A stretch of 64,000 nucleotides of DNA from Pinus tabuliformis (taxonomy: Eukaryota; Streptophyta; Pinopsida; Pinales; Pinaceae): NCBI GenBank assembly GCA_031772625.1, contig CM062814.1:819214757-819278756 (forward strand), in the 5' to 3' direction. Shown here piece after piece: positions 46,860 through 57,282 of this stretch. The notes under the pieces are model-generated. The model saw only the letters and a program-made list of their open reading frames with translations. It did not search any database and had not been told where the DNA came from. Every line of letters starts with the position of its first letter. The first letter of the stretch is position 1. A program made the translations under genes and the position numbers.

Positions 46860-47420
46860 TCAGTGAAGCGGGTTTTCAGGTATTTGCATGGCACTAGTGA
46901 TTATGGTTTGTGCTACCAAGGAAGACCAGGATTGGACAAAGTTTTGGATATTCGTGGCTTTGTTGATGGAGAATGGGCTAGAGATCTGGATCAGAGAAGA
47001 TCTACAAGTGGGTATGTGTTTAACCTATTTGGAGGCGCAGAAAGTTGGATGAGTATGAAACAATCTGTAGTGGCACTATCAACCACAGAGGTAGAACACA
47101 TGGTAGCCACTCATGCAAGCAATGAAGCAATTTGGTTGTAGAGATTGTGTTCAAGTATGGGGTTAGTACAGGGAGCTATAAGGATAGAATGTGACAGCCA
47201 AAGTGCAATTTTCTTAGCAAAGAACCCTGCTTACCATTCAAAGACAAAGCACATTGATGTTCAATATCACTTTGTGAGGGATATGATAGAAGACAAAAAG
47301 GTGTTGCTAGTAAAGGTGGACACTTTGAAGAATACTGCAGATGCATTGACAAAATCTGTGAGCTCTGAGAAGTTCTCTTGGTGTAGAGAAACAATGGGTG
47401 TTGTAGGGTTGGATAAATGA
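46860..47420 (+). pseudogene. Outer family-2 pol, RNase H part
   Basis: Continues the outer element after the inner insertion: VKRVFRYLHGTSDYGLCY, DLDQRRSTSGYVFNLFGG, ALSTTEVEHM, then a TAG at 47139-47141, then IECDSQSAIFLAKNPAYHSKTKHIDVQYHFV and the C-terminal ETMGVVGLDK ending at 47420. One RNase H acidic residue region reads FVDGEWARD where DADWAGD is usual. Confidence 0.87.
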
Positions 47421-47459
47421 CTAAGCTCTCCTGTGGAAAGAAAACAACAAGTAGGAGAA

Positions 47460-47930
47460 TGTTGGGTTGTGTTATATTCTTTCTATGACTAGCTCCCCTA
47501 GTTAACCAGGGGGTTAGAGGGGGGGCGGAGCTCCCCCTTCGTTGCGTCAACTGTGCAGCAGAGGGGTCACAGGGGGTTTGAGGGGGGCGGTTATCCCCCA
47601 TCTACGGGGTCCGGGGTAGTGCCCCAGGGAATTTTTTTTTTTGACCCTATATTAGGTGGGTGGACCTACCTATGGTTTTGTGCATGGTTTTCACACATGG
47701 TTTTGGGTGCGATGGTTTTTTGGTCCATGGTATTGGATGCTTCGACATGTATATATATGTATTATAACATTGAAAGGAACATAATGAAAAATCAATCTGG
47801 TAGTCCTGGTTTTGGGATCCAGGGGAAAATATCTGTGTATATTTGTTTTATGTGTTATGCTCTCGCCTTTGTTTATTTTCTGTTTTAGAATTCATATGCA
47901 GGTAATTTTTGTATGGGGTTAAAACCTACA
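47460..47930 (+). repeat. Outer family-2 3' LTR
   Basis: 471 bp with the full GC-rich island (47505-47630), TGTTGGG to CCTACA, followed by ATGAC. Confidence 0.92.
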
Positions 47931-47935
47931 ATGAC

Positions 47936-49021
47936 ATAGACTTTTAATCAAGACACAAACCCTAGAAGCCTTGAATGGAGGATTTAACCTAAAAACAAAA
48001 TAGATAAGCATAAAACCCATGCTAATAGATAATTTTCTTTTACAATATATATATTTTTTCTTTTCTTTCCTTTTGACAAATACATTATATCATGACTCAA
48101 TTATGAAATCCAGTACTAGTTACATTTTCCAACAATAACTAGCTATTAGTTGTCAAAAGATATCAATCTTTTCCAACCAACAAGATTTTATCTACTTTAT
48201 TATGCTTTTAGAATGAGGATCTTGCTGTTTGGAATCAAATTTGGGTGCACACTAGGAACAAGCTCTTTGAAGTTGAGTATTTTTGGCACGCAACCAACCT
48301 TGACTATGTTGGTCATTCAAACTTTTTTAGCAACCTTTTTCTTTGGTGAGAGATCAAAGTACCAATTATAGGTTGTAGAACAATGGATCTATTTAGTGAG
48401 ATACAGAATTAATGCTATCTCAACATATTGTTTTTTTCTTCATTTTGTTCACTATACTCACTTTTAATAAATGTTAATATCTATGTAGGGATTATTGATG
48501 TAAATCATACCCTTTTTTCCGGTAGGTGGCTGAAATCTTTCTTAGTCCTTAATGAACCTACTCCAAAACACATGTGAAATTTTAATAGTAATTGTGATTC
48601 ATGTTGAAAGATTTACAAGAAAATGTGGTAGTTAAGTGTCATTTACCTCAAACAACTATCCTTATCTCATGGAATGTACCATCATAAATAGACCCTAAAT
48701 CACATTGAGAATAGAAACCATAAAGGTTGCATAGTGGAGGAATGATATGCTAAGTATAAGATACATGATATATGAAGCATGTAGAGTGTAGGACACATAG
48801 GCTATGTAGAGCACGTGGTCAAGTCTTTGTAGAGAAAATTCAACGTAGAGGGAAAGGCAATGTGATTGTAAGTGAAGGGGTGCGAGAAATAAACTAAATA
48901 AACTAAGTGCACCATTGGCATGGGGTTCTCTGTGCAAAATGCAGAGAATAAAGTTCATACTATATGCGAAGCACAAATTCCATAATAATGCTTCACACAT
49001 GATAGAATCTAGGAGGACCAT
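47936..49021. other. No recognised gene
   Basis: AT-rich sequence with short open frames (48150-48371, 48695-49021 minus) lacking motifs. Segment 48740-48830 has repeated TGTAGAG/ATAG.CTATGTAGAG words. Confidence 0.4.
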
Positions 49022-50140
49022 GTTGATGTATAATGCATCATAGAATCCTTCACCCCGTAATAACTCCTCTTGAGTACCCTATGGCATTTGTGTGGTGAAA
49101 AGACTAGGAGGGGAGTAGAGAGAACAATATGGGGGCTGCCTTAACCCCATCAACCATTGTTTCTTGTAAGAAAATAATTTTAGGAGAAAGAGTAGAGATT
49201 AGTCTCTTGATGGAAAAAAAAATTGTGGGTTGACCAAACCCCTGATATTTAGGGATAAAATCCTCATTTCAATCCCTTTGCAGGGGAAGATGCTCTAAGA
49301 GCCCCAAGTATAAACTTTCGTTTCCCTAATTTGACTTTAGAAGAGGCTTATTTCATAGCAATCGATATGTAGGATTTTCTCCCTCGGCTAGGTCCATAAG
49401 CACATTATTCTTCAAACAAACTAATTACCCCTCTAGGTTCTCGAGTGAAGACTCCAGAGGAAATGTAGATTTTAGATGGGAGGGAGGAGTATGATTTGAG
49501 GTTATAATGCAAGTGATATGGGGATGAATAAGGCCATCAAAAGTGTTATTATGAGAGAAAGGATACAAATGAAAAGGCATTTGATGGTTTTGGCAAGGAA
49601 GGAGTGGAGCACAATGAGATAGTGGGGGTGAGGGGAGGAATAAATAGTTTGGGAAGATCACCTAACTAAAAAACACATATAGATGTTTGAACTATAGAGG
49701 GACCAGATGTGTAGTGGGTTTTTAAAAGTAAAGGAAGAGGAAAGGGGAATAATTGTTTGCATACCCAATGAGGAGGTTGCAATGGACGTAGTAGGGTTTT
49801 CCCCTTCCTTTGAAACTGGTACAAGAATCAACATAGGAGGTCTCGATGGTTCATCAGTAGGTACCAGTCCTCTATTGTTTAAGTCTAATGAGAGAATTGA
49901 AATCCTTTCCTTGGAAAATTTATCTCCTTTTGCTGCGCTTTGAAAGGGGGAGCTATTAGAGTCCATTCCCCTTGAGGATTTGCGAACCCACCTTTTTCTG
50001 ACCCTTCCAAAAGGTAAATCATCCCGTAGGTTCACATAAAATTGGCATCGCCCACATTTGTAGAGTATGCCTTCGTAATCTAAAGCCCGCTTTTGAATCT
50101 TATATCCAACCTAAATCAAGATGGAATCAGGAGGACCAAA
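49022..50140 (-). mobile_element. L1-type LINE, copy 2 (fragment)
   Basis: Collinear with copy 1 (21220-22086 then 35491-35750). It covers the start of the endonuclease (minus strand, near 49270) and the end of ORF1 (50035-49658, KRWVRKSSRGMDSNSS). It lacks the outer copia insertion: the joined site CCTCTATTGTTTAAG is at 49870-49885. Truncated at 49022 and cut at 50140 by the CACTA-like terminus. Confidence 0.8.
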
Positions 50141-50159
50141 CACTACAACAAAACCCTGT

Positions 50160-51720
50160 GGTTAGCATCCCTTTTTGCTTCCTTTTTTGCATCTAGAGAC
50201 CATTTTTGGTGCTATTTGCATCCATTTATCAAATATGGTGCAAAATTTGAAGCAAAATTTGCACCAGTTTTTGCACCAAGCCTTGCACCAAGTTTAGCAC
50301 CAGGTCTTGCATGAGGTTTTGTACCAATTTTTGCACCAAGTCCTGCACCATCCTTTGCACTAGGTTTTGTGCCAGGTTTTGCGTCAAGTTTGGCACCTAA
50401 TTTTTGTTTCGCCTACTTTTTCATCCTCTATTGCATCCACTTTTTGTTCCTACACATGCATCAACTTTTGCATCATTTTTTGCATCCTCTTTTGCATGAT
50501 TTTTTGCATCCATTTTTGCATCCCCTTTTGCACCAAGTTTCGTGTCAAGGTTTGTGTCTAGTTTTGAATCTACTTTTGTTGCATCTAATTTTGCATATTA
50601 TTTTGCATCCATTATTGTGTCCACTATTGTATCCACTTTTGTTGTGCCAAAATTTGCACTTATTTTGGCACCTACCTTTGCACCCACTTTTTCTTCCAAA
50701 TTTGCATCCACGTTTGCATCCTCATTTACATCTATGTTTGCATCCCTTTTTTTATCCACTTTTGCATCAAGTTTTGCATCGGGTTTTAAGTCTCATTTTG
50801 AATCTACTTTTGCATCAACTTCTATTACATCCACATTTTCATCCAATGTTGCACCCATGTTTACGTCTACTTTTGTATCCCTTTTTGAATTTTATTTTGC
50901 ACCAAAGTTTGCTTCTTTTTTTACATCTATCATTGCATCCACTTTTACATACACTTTTGTTCTGCCATAATTTATGCCATGTTTTGTACCTACTATTGAA
51001 GCCATGTTTTCTTCTACTTTTGCATCCAAATTTGCATCAAATATTGCCTCTTTTTGCATCCACTTTTGTGTTGGGTTTATGCATGGGGTTTTGTATCTTG
51101 TTTTGTATCCACTTTTGCATCTACTTTTGTTGCATCCATTTTTGCATCCAATTTGTTGTCCATTGTTGCACCCACGTTTGCGTCCACTTTTGCATCCCTT
51201 TTTGCATCTTGTTTTGCATCCAAGTTTGCATCTTCATTTGTTTCTTTTGTTGTATCCACTTTTGAATCTATATTTGTTGAGCCAAAATTTATTCCATGTT
51301 TTGCATATATCATTGCACCCACATTTTCTTCCACATTTGAATCCTCTTTTCTGTCCAAGTTTTCATCGAATATTGTGTATGTTTTTGTGTCCCCTTTTGC
51401 ATTGACTTTTACGTCATGTTTTGCATCTCATTTTGCACCTACTTTTGTTGCATCCACTTTTGCATCTAATTTTGTGTCCACTATTTCACCCATGCTTGTG
51501 TCCATGTTTACATCTTATTATGCATCCAAGTTTGCATCCTTTTTGCATCCAAGTTTGTGTCCATTGATGCATCCACTTTTGTTTCACCACAATTTGCGCC
51601 AAATTTTTCACCTATTATTTTACCCACATTTACTTCCACTTTTGAATCCGCATTTTCATCGAAGTTTGCATTACTATTTCATCTATTTTTATTCTCACGA
51701 TCAAGTTTACCATTTATTCA
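50160..51720 (+). repeat. TTTTGCATCCAC-type subterminal repeat array
   Basis: About 100 degenerate copies of a 12-15-base word, (A/T)TTTTGCATC(C/T)A(C/T), with variants TTTGCACCA in the first 200 bases. The period is mostly 15, a multiple of three, and the word lacks stops, so long open frames appear in all plus frames (50369-51265, 50542-50970, 51054-51725) and on the minus strand. This is a repeat artefact, not a protein gene. Confidence 0.85.
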
Positions 51721-51749
51721 CATAACATAATGGTCATAGGTGCATCCCC

Positions 51750-51960
51750 ACTAGGAGGATGCCATACATTTCCCCATTGTGGAGGTGCAATATTTGCAAC
51801 AATCATGATTTGGCATTGTTGCTGAGGTGGGAAAGGATTGTTCAACACAATAGGTTGTGTGGTGGGATTTCAATAAGTATTGTTCTCATTGACCTCGTCC
51901 AAATGTGGACAATGATGTTTCATATGGCCCCTAACACAAATCTTACATGGGAACTTTAGT
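51750..51960 (-). pseudogene. Retroelement gag zinc-knuckle remnant
   Basis: On the minus strand near 51955-51890 the translation contains KFPCKICVRGHMKHHCPHLDEV, a C-x2-C-x4-H-x4-C knuckle with a following PHLDE as in some plant gypsy gag proteins. Then a stop, and Pro/Gln-rich sequence. No other domain was found, so it is a small relic. Confidence 0.5.
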
Positions 51961-53856
51961 TTTCACTCGTCCTTTTTGCCGACATTGGCGTTTGGAGCTT
52001 ATGGTTCTTTTTGCTCATTCAAAATAGTTTTCTTATTCTTCTTGTTTTTACTACCCGGTTATTGTGGTATACCTAGTCATGTGGACCGAGCCAAGTTAAT
52101 GGTGGTTTTTTGGGCATAAGTTTTAGTTGTCTTGGTTGTAGGTGTAGTCAACGCAGGAATATGAGAAATAACTAACTAGTTTAACCTTCCAACTGACAGA
52201 ATATAACCCATTATTTAAAATTAGAAGAGTTTGGTTCTTCCATTGTGATTAGCTCTTTGCTACTACCTTGCGCATAACTTGGAAATGAAGGAAGGACCAA
52301 ACAATCTTCATTTTGATTCAGGTGTTTCTTTAGGTTCTTCATGGAAAGTTATAACTCAACGAACACGAGGAAAAATTCCTCCTTGGCCTCATTGCGATCT
52401 AACAATACAATACCCAATAGAATTTTCAAATGCTAGTAGATATCAACAATATACATGTATTAGTTGTATCTTCCTCTGGTGTGTGTTGTGTTAAGCACCC
52501 AATATGCTACCTCTCTAGCCACTTCGATATTTATCAAACATCTATGCTTTCCTACAATGTCATGTTTCACTGCCATTATTTTTTCATTAATATTCAGAGA
52601 GTGTGGACACAATACAAAGGTGTTGAAGTTTAAACTTTCTATTGGGCTCAAAAGCCTCATTTTATGTAGTGGGCCACTCCACGTAGGCTTTGAGTGCATC
52701 GACAATGCATTGTAAGCTTGAATCAATGATAACACAAACTTACTAAAATATGAATGTTTGCTTAAGAGATGGAAGTGAAGGGTAGTGGAAGCCAAGGAGG
52801 AGAGGAACTTGAGAGATGAGGGGTTTTCTCAAGGATGGATTAAGAGAAGAACTTAAGGGAGAATGATTGTTCCTTACTTGAAAAATATATCCAAAGCGAA
52901 CAAAAAACCTAGCCAAACCCGACTATAACAGTCTAAGTGAGGGATTTAGAGTTGACACGACAAAAAAAGAAGAGAAAACAATGTAATTGTTGCCCGGGGG
53001 ATGCACTAGGAGAGAACAATAGAAATAAAGGAAACAACAAAGGGTAGCAAATTATCCATTATACTGAGTTAAATTAGTATCCCTAGAGAAAACCTCCTAT
53101 GGAATTATTGTAGTTGACGAACAATAGCCCTTGGATGCTAATAATTGAATACATTACAAGGCCTTGTAGCTTGAATTAACATATGCCTTGTGCAAATTAT
53201 GACTAGTTCTTGGAGCAAATGGCCACACCTACAAATTATGTGTGTTCTACAGAGGCTTGTAGGTTGATAATGAAACCAACGATGGCTCTAGAAATACATA
53301 CTCCAATAACATAACTAATATTAATTTCAACTTAGTTGAAATCATTAAACCAACACTAGTTCTAGAGGGATCTAACACGAAATAGGAGTGATGTCAAATG
53401 ATCCTCCAAGCAACTTCATGATGGATGGTTAATGAAATTAGGGAGGGTGCATGGCCAGATCCTCATATGTGAGTTCTTGATGGGATGATGACCATGCACT
53501 CTCCGACATTGCATGTGTTAGTCATTCCATTGAGGGGAGATTCATATTTGTAAGTATGACATTTCAAAACTTTAAATTTAAATTTAGTTAATAAACATAT
53601 AATAACTTAATACTTACAATAAACTCTTTTTCTAAGCATGTGCACACTCCCTCTTTATATATACTTTATGCTATGCATATTACATTAAAAAATTAAATAA
53701 AAATAGTAATAAAACATGTCTAAAAAATTCCCTTTACATGTATGTAGTTATATGTATTATAAGGATTATAATAAAATTAATAATAAGAATTTTTATAGAT
53801 AGAGATGTGAAATTTATATATAATATAAATAGTATTATAAAGAACAAGCATATGTC
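51961..53856. other. No recognised gene
   Basis: AT-rich; open frames at 52279-52494 and 52460-52795 overlap on opposite strands and show no known motif. Possibly further decayed retroelement sequence. Confidence 0.4.
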
Positions 53857-54090
53857 CATCTTAATTACAAATCTATTAAGTATCGAGAGGGATCACATCT
53901 TTCGACATTTTCTCAAAATTTTCACTCAAAATGAGTTTGCATCTCAAGAGATTTGATCCCTCTTGGCATTTGATAAAACCAACAAATATACATCTTAATT
54001 CCAAATCTATAAAGTGTCGAGAGGGATCAAATCTCTCAAGGTGCAAATATTTTCTTAAGTTTTGCACTCAAAAAGAGGTTTACATCACTA
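53857..54090. repeat. Mixed direct and inverted repeat with GAGAGGGATCAAATC
   Basis: TCTTAATT..AAATCTAT.AAGT.TCGAGAGGGATCA occurs at 53857-53895 and 53992-54030, each followed by a TTTTC..CACTCAAAA.GAG block. Between them CAAGAGATTTGATCCCTCTT (53945-53964) is the inverse of the second copy's core. Confidence 0.7.
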
Positions 54091-54607
54091 GAAGTTCAAT
54101 CATTCTCTATGCTTGGTAGATTTAGAGTAAAGATAAATATTTTAATCAATACAATCTCCTTTTGTATTTTACAAATATAGAATAACCTAAATTAATATTA
54201 ATTTTACCCTACTCTACTTCTATAATTTAGAAAAATAGAATATATCTTCAACCTAAATTAATATAGATTTTTGTATTTTAGAGAATGAGAATGTACCTTC
54301 AACCTAAATTAATCTAAGAATTGAAAACCATGCTCATATTAAAATTAAATATTAATATAATCCAGAATATTTTTTAAGAGAATGACTTCTTCAGATTAAT
54401 CACAACAATATTTTTGGGGTCAATGTTCCAAACTCATCATCATGACATAGATGGAGGAAATAAATAATGCAAAAATGCTTGAATTCAACGGAAAAATCAA
54501 ATAAAAAAAAAAGTCAACATTAATTAGTCAAAAACCAATAAAATAAAATAAAATTATTTAAACATATAAAAACATAAAAATAATAAAAAAATAACACAAG
54601 GAAAAAT

Positions 54608-54918
54608 ATAAATATTTATAAGGATGAATATATTAGAAGTTATTATTAAAAATAAGAACATTCTTTTTTAATTTGAATGAAAATAAGTTATCGAAAGTCC
54701 TATAAGGAGTTAATGGTATTAAATTTGATATTATGTATAAAAAAGTAAAAAGAAAAGTTTCAAAAAACTAAAAAAATTTCTTTTTCCCTTTTTATACATA
54801 ATATCGAATTTAATACCATTAACTCCTTAGAGGACTTTCCATAACTTATTTTCATTCAATTAAAAAAGAATATTCTTACTTTTAATAATAACTATATATT
54901 TCATAAATACAAATATTT
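54608..54918. repeat. Foldback (hairpin) element, about 310 bp
   Basis: Arms 54608-54760 and 54766-54918 are reverse complements over about 150 bases with few mismatches; shared blocks include AGTTAATGGTATTAAATT and GAATGAAAATAAGTTAT. AT-rich and gene-free, MITE-like. A third diverged copy of one arm follows in direct orientation at 54925-55080. Confidence 0.8.
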
Positions 54919-55289
54919 ATAAATATAAATATAAAAAGTTATTAGAACTCATTATTGAAAACAAAAACTTTTTTAAATTGAATGAAAATAAGATTATTAA
55001 TAGTTCAATAAATAAGGCTAAATCATGGGGCTAATATATAATTAAATTGGAAATAAATGGTTTTAAATTAGATATTATGTATTAAAAATATGAAAAAATA
55101 ATTTTTTTAATTAAATAATTAATAATTAAATTTTCTCCAGATTCTCTTTTTTCCCTCATTTATTTATTTATTTCCTTAGATTATGGTTTTTTCCTCATTT
55201 GTTAAATTTCCTTCCTACTCTCTTTTTTCCCTCCTTATATATCTATAGACTCTGTCAATATATCTGGGTTTTTATTTTTGTGGAATGCA

Positions 55290-55540
55290 TATATCCATTT
55301 GCTACATCTAGTTTGCTCATACAGATATTTGCTACATCTAGTTTGCTCATAGAGGGTTTGATAGATCCAGTTTTCTAATACAAATATTTGTTAGAAGGAT
55401 TTGCTAGATCTAGTTCACATATACAGGTGTTTGCTAGATCTAGTTTTGTCGATACGGGGGTTTACTAGATCCAGTTCATTGATACAGGGGTTTGCTAGAT
55501 CTAATTCGACGATTAAGGTGATTTCTATAGCTAATTCATT
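55290..55540 (+). repeat. Minisatellite with TTTGCTAGATCTAGTT core
   Basis: About seven units of 33-37 bases: TTTGCTA(C/G)ATCTAGTT plus a TCATANATACAGG-type spacer. Units vary in the spacer. Related words continue sparsely to about 55720 with CATATATCCATAGCTAGATCTA. Confidence 0.8.
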
Positions 55541-56256
55541 GAGGTAGGGGTTTTAGATAGAGGATTTTTATTGTTCTGTAATGCATATATCCATAGCTAG
55601 ATCTATTTCCCTAATACACAAGTTTTGATAATGAAGGTATACCAACAATACTACATGGGTTTTGATAAAAATATTTTATTGCTGTGAGATTCATATATCC
55701 ATAGCTAGATCTACAACTTTGATGCATGGGTTTTGATAATGCAGGTCTAACAATGATAAGAGCTCCATAACTCAGAAGCAAAAGAAGCATTAAGGTTTGA
55801 GCACCAAGTTTTATCCACTTACTCCAGTTAATTCCAAGAATAAAGGGTTTTTATTGTTGTGAAATGTATATGTCCATAGTAGTTATAGTTCAATGAACCC
55901 TCTTAACCCATTCACTAGATAATATAGAATTATCACAACTATATTGAATGGTTAGATATCTATTATTATAACTATCACCATGGTATATGGTAATCCATAT
56001 CATTTTGACCTAACAACTAATACAAGTGTTTTAATAATGCAGGTCCATCCAATGGATTCACACATGAGAAAAATAGATTCACAATGGAGGGGAAAGACAT
56101 GCATAATTTTAATGTTATGCTTTTGCATTTCCACTGTTCGAAGCTACATCATTAGAATTTGTGAGTGGCCTCTCCTGTTGCGCAAGGATATGTGCATGTT
56201 GAGGCCTTTCCATATCCCACCCCCTCCATATATCTAGTATACGTCGCATTCATATC

Positions 56257-56430
56257 CCTAGTATATTCCATGTGTCACTTCTACTACGTTGGTTTCTGCT
56301 CCTCCTTTGGTTACCTCGCCTGTTTCTTCTCCTCCGGCTCCTATATTTGAGGCTTCAATACCAATGGAAGTAGTAGAAAAAACCTCGGATGCTACGCTTG
56401 AGGCATCACCACCACTGACAATAGTAGAAG
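56257..56430 (+). pseudogene. Open frame interrupted by the gypsy element, upstream part
   Basis: Pro/Ser/Val-rich translation (LVSAPPLVTSPVSSPPAP, then EASIPMEVVEKTS) runs to the insertion point. After the element and one AGAAG copy the same frame resumes at 62325 (TVATLYCQVVLLKGQTSGVDHLK) and ends at a stop near 62440. No family recognised; the low-complexity head could be chance. Confidence 0.35.
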
Positions 56431-57061
56431 TGATCCGGATTTAAACAGGAACGCAACAAATTACAGAGATAACCATATACACAAAGATGCAGCGGAAATA
56501 ATACTTCATTTCATTAATGGAAAAATACTGAAATATGCTTACAACCAGAAATGGAAATAAACCAGCTAGGGCGATGGTAGCTTATCTCTGAGAAGAGATG
56601 TGATGGCTACATGCCTCTGAACTGTGTTACAATGAGGCTCAAAGGCCTATTTATTGTTGAGAAACAATGGAAAACCCTTAACATTCCAAAACCTAACCCT
56701 AGGAGATGAAACGCCAAACTGTGGGCCCCGTTTGGGGGTAAATTGGTACATCAACTTCCCGGGGTCGTAACTTTGGCATATGATCTCCGTTTGACGCGTA
56801 CAATAGCTCATTAGAAAGATCTATCCGAGCACTATCATTGTTGGAACGGGCAACATCGGTCCATTCCATGGACCCATGTTGCCCCTGGATTCCCCAAAAA
56901 ACGTCGTTTAGGGCCTCAAAACGACTCCGGAAGTTCAGGACCCAAAAAACTGCTAAAAATAGTAAGTTGTGCTACAATTAAGGAAACTAAAAATGCTGAG
57001 AAAGACAATGGTGGGGGTCCAGGTGGACTTGGCAGGTGGCCACCAATATCCACCTGGATCA
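56431..57061 (-). repeat. gypsy 3' LTR
   Basis: 631 bp; minus strand TGATCCAGGTGG to AATCCGGATCA. Ends form short inverted repeats TGATCC/GGATCA. Confidence 0.95.
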
Positions 57062-57077
57062 TTCCTCCCCCCTTAGG
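57062..57077 (-). other. Polypurine tract of gypsy element
   Basis: Minus strand CCTAAGGGGGGAGGAA directly before the 3' LTR. Confidence 0.9.
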
Positions 57078-57282
57078 AAGCAATGGTCCCCATTGCGTTG
57101 AGCTCCTCCATGAGATGAGGAAAATTCTGCTGAACTTGTTCCCTGGTGAGCCACTTGCCCTGCTGAAGGAGTTGGCCTGCTTTGACAACTCGATACAGTT
57201 GGATATTCTGTTGGTGAGTGTTCTTGATCTGTGTGTCCATGATCCGATCAGTTGCAGCTTGTTCCATGTAATCTGGATTTAA
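57073..57282 (-). pseudogene. gypsy chromodomain tail, separated by one stop
   Basis: In the same frame as the polyprotein, five codons after its TAA (57285-57283), the sequence continues through MEQAATDRIMDTQIKN, YRVVKAGQLLQQGKW and VQQNFPHLMEEL to a stop at 57073. The D(R/T)I.D....., W and Q..FP..(M/I)E positions fit a divergent chromodomain, the module that binds modified histones and directs integration. Either a single base change created the stop or the tail is made by read-through. Confidence 0.65.

Larger units (their letters stand above)
38061..47930 (+). mobile_element. Copia family 2, outer element (split by a same-family insertion)
   Basis: LTRs are 38061-38371 and 47460-47930, flanked by ATGAC (38056-38060 and 47931-47935). 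The internal region 38372-41828 resumes at 46860 after the inner element. Without the inner element and one target copy the element is about 4.84 kb. Same orientation and family as the inner element. Confidence 0.92.

Noticed and set aside
38061..47930. Interpretation as a tandem LTR-sharing array like the first copia family
   Set aside because: The GGACA duplications at 41824-41828 and 46855-46859 inside pol show a nested insertion instead.
50369..51265. 298-codon hydrophobic open frame as a membrane protein gene
   Set aside because: It follows a 15-base repeat that is open in several frames; composition follows the repeat, with no start context or domain.
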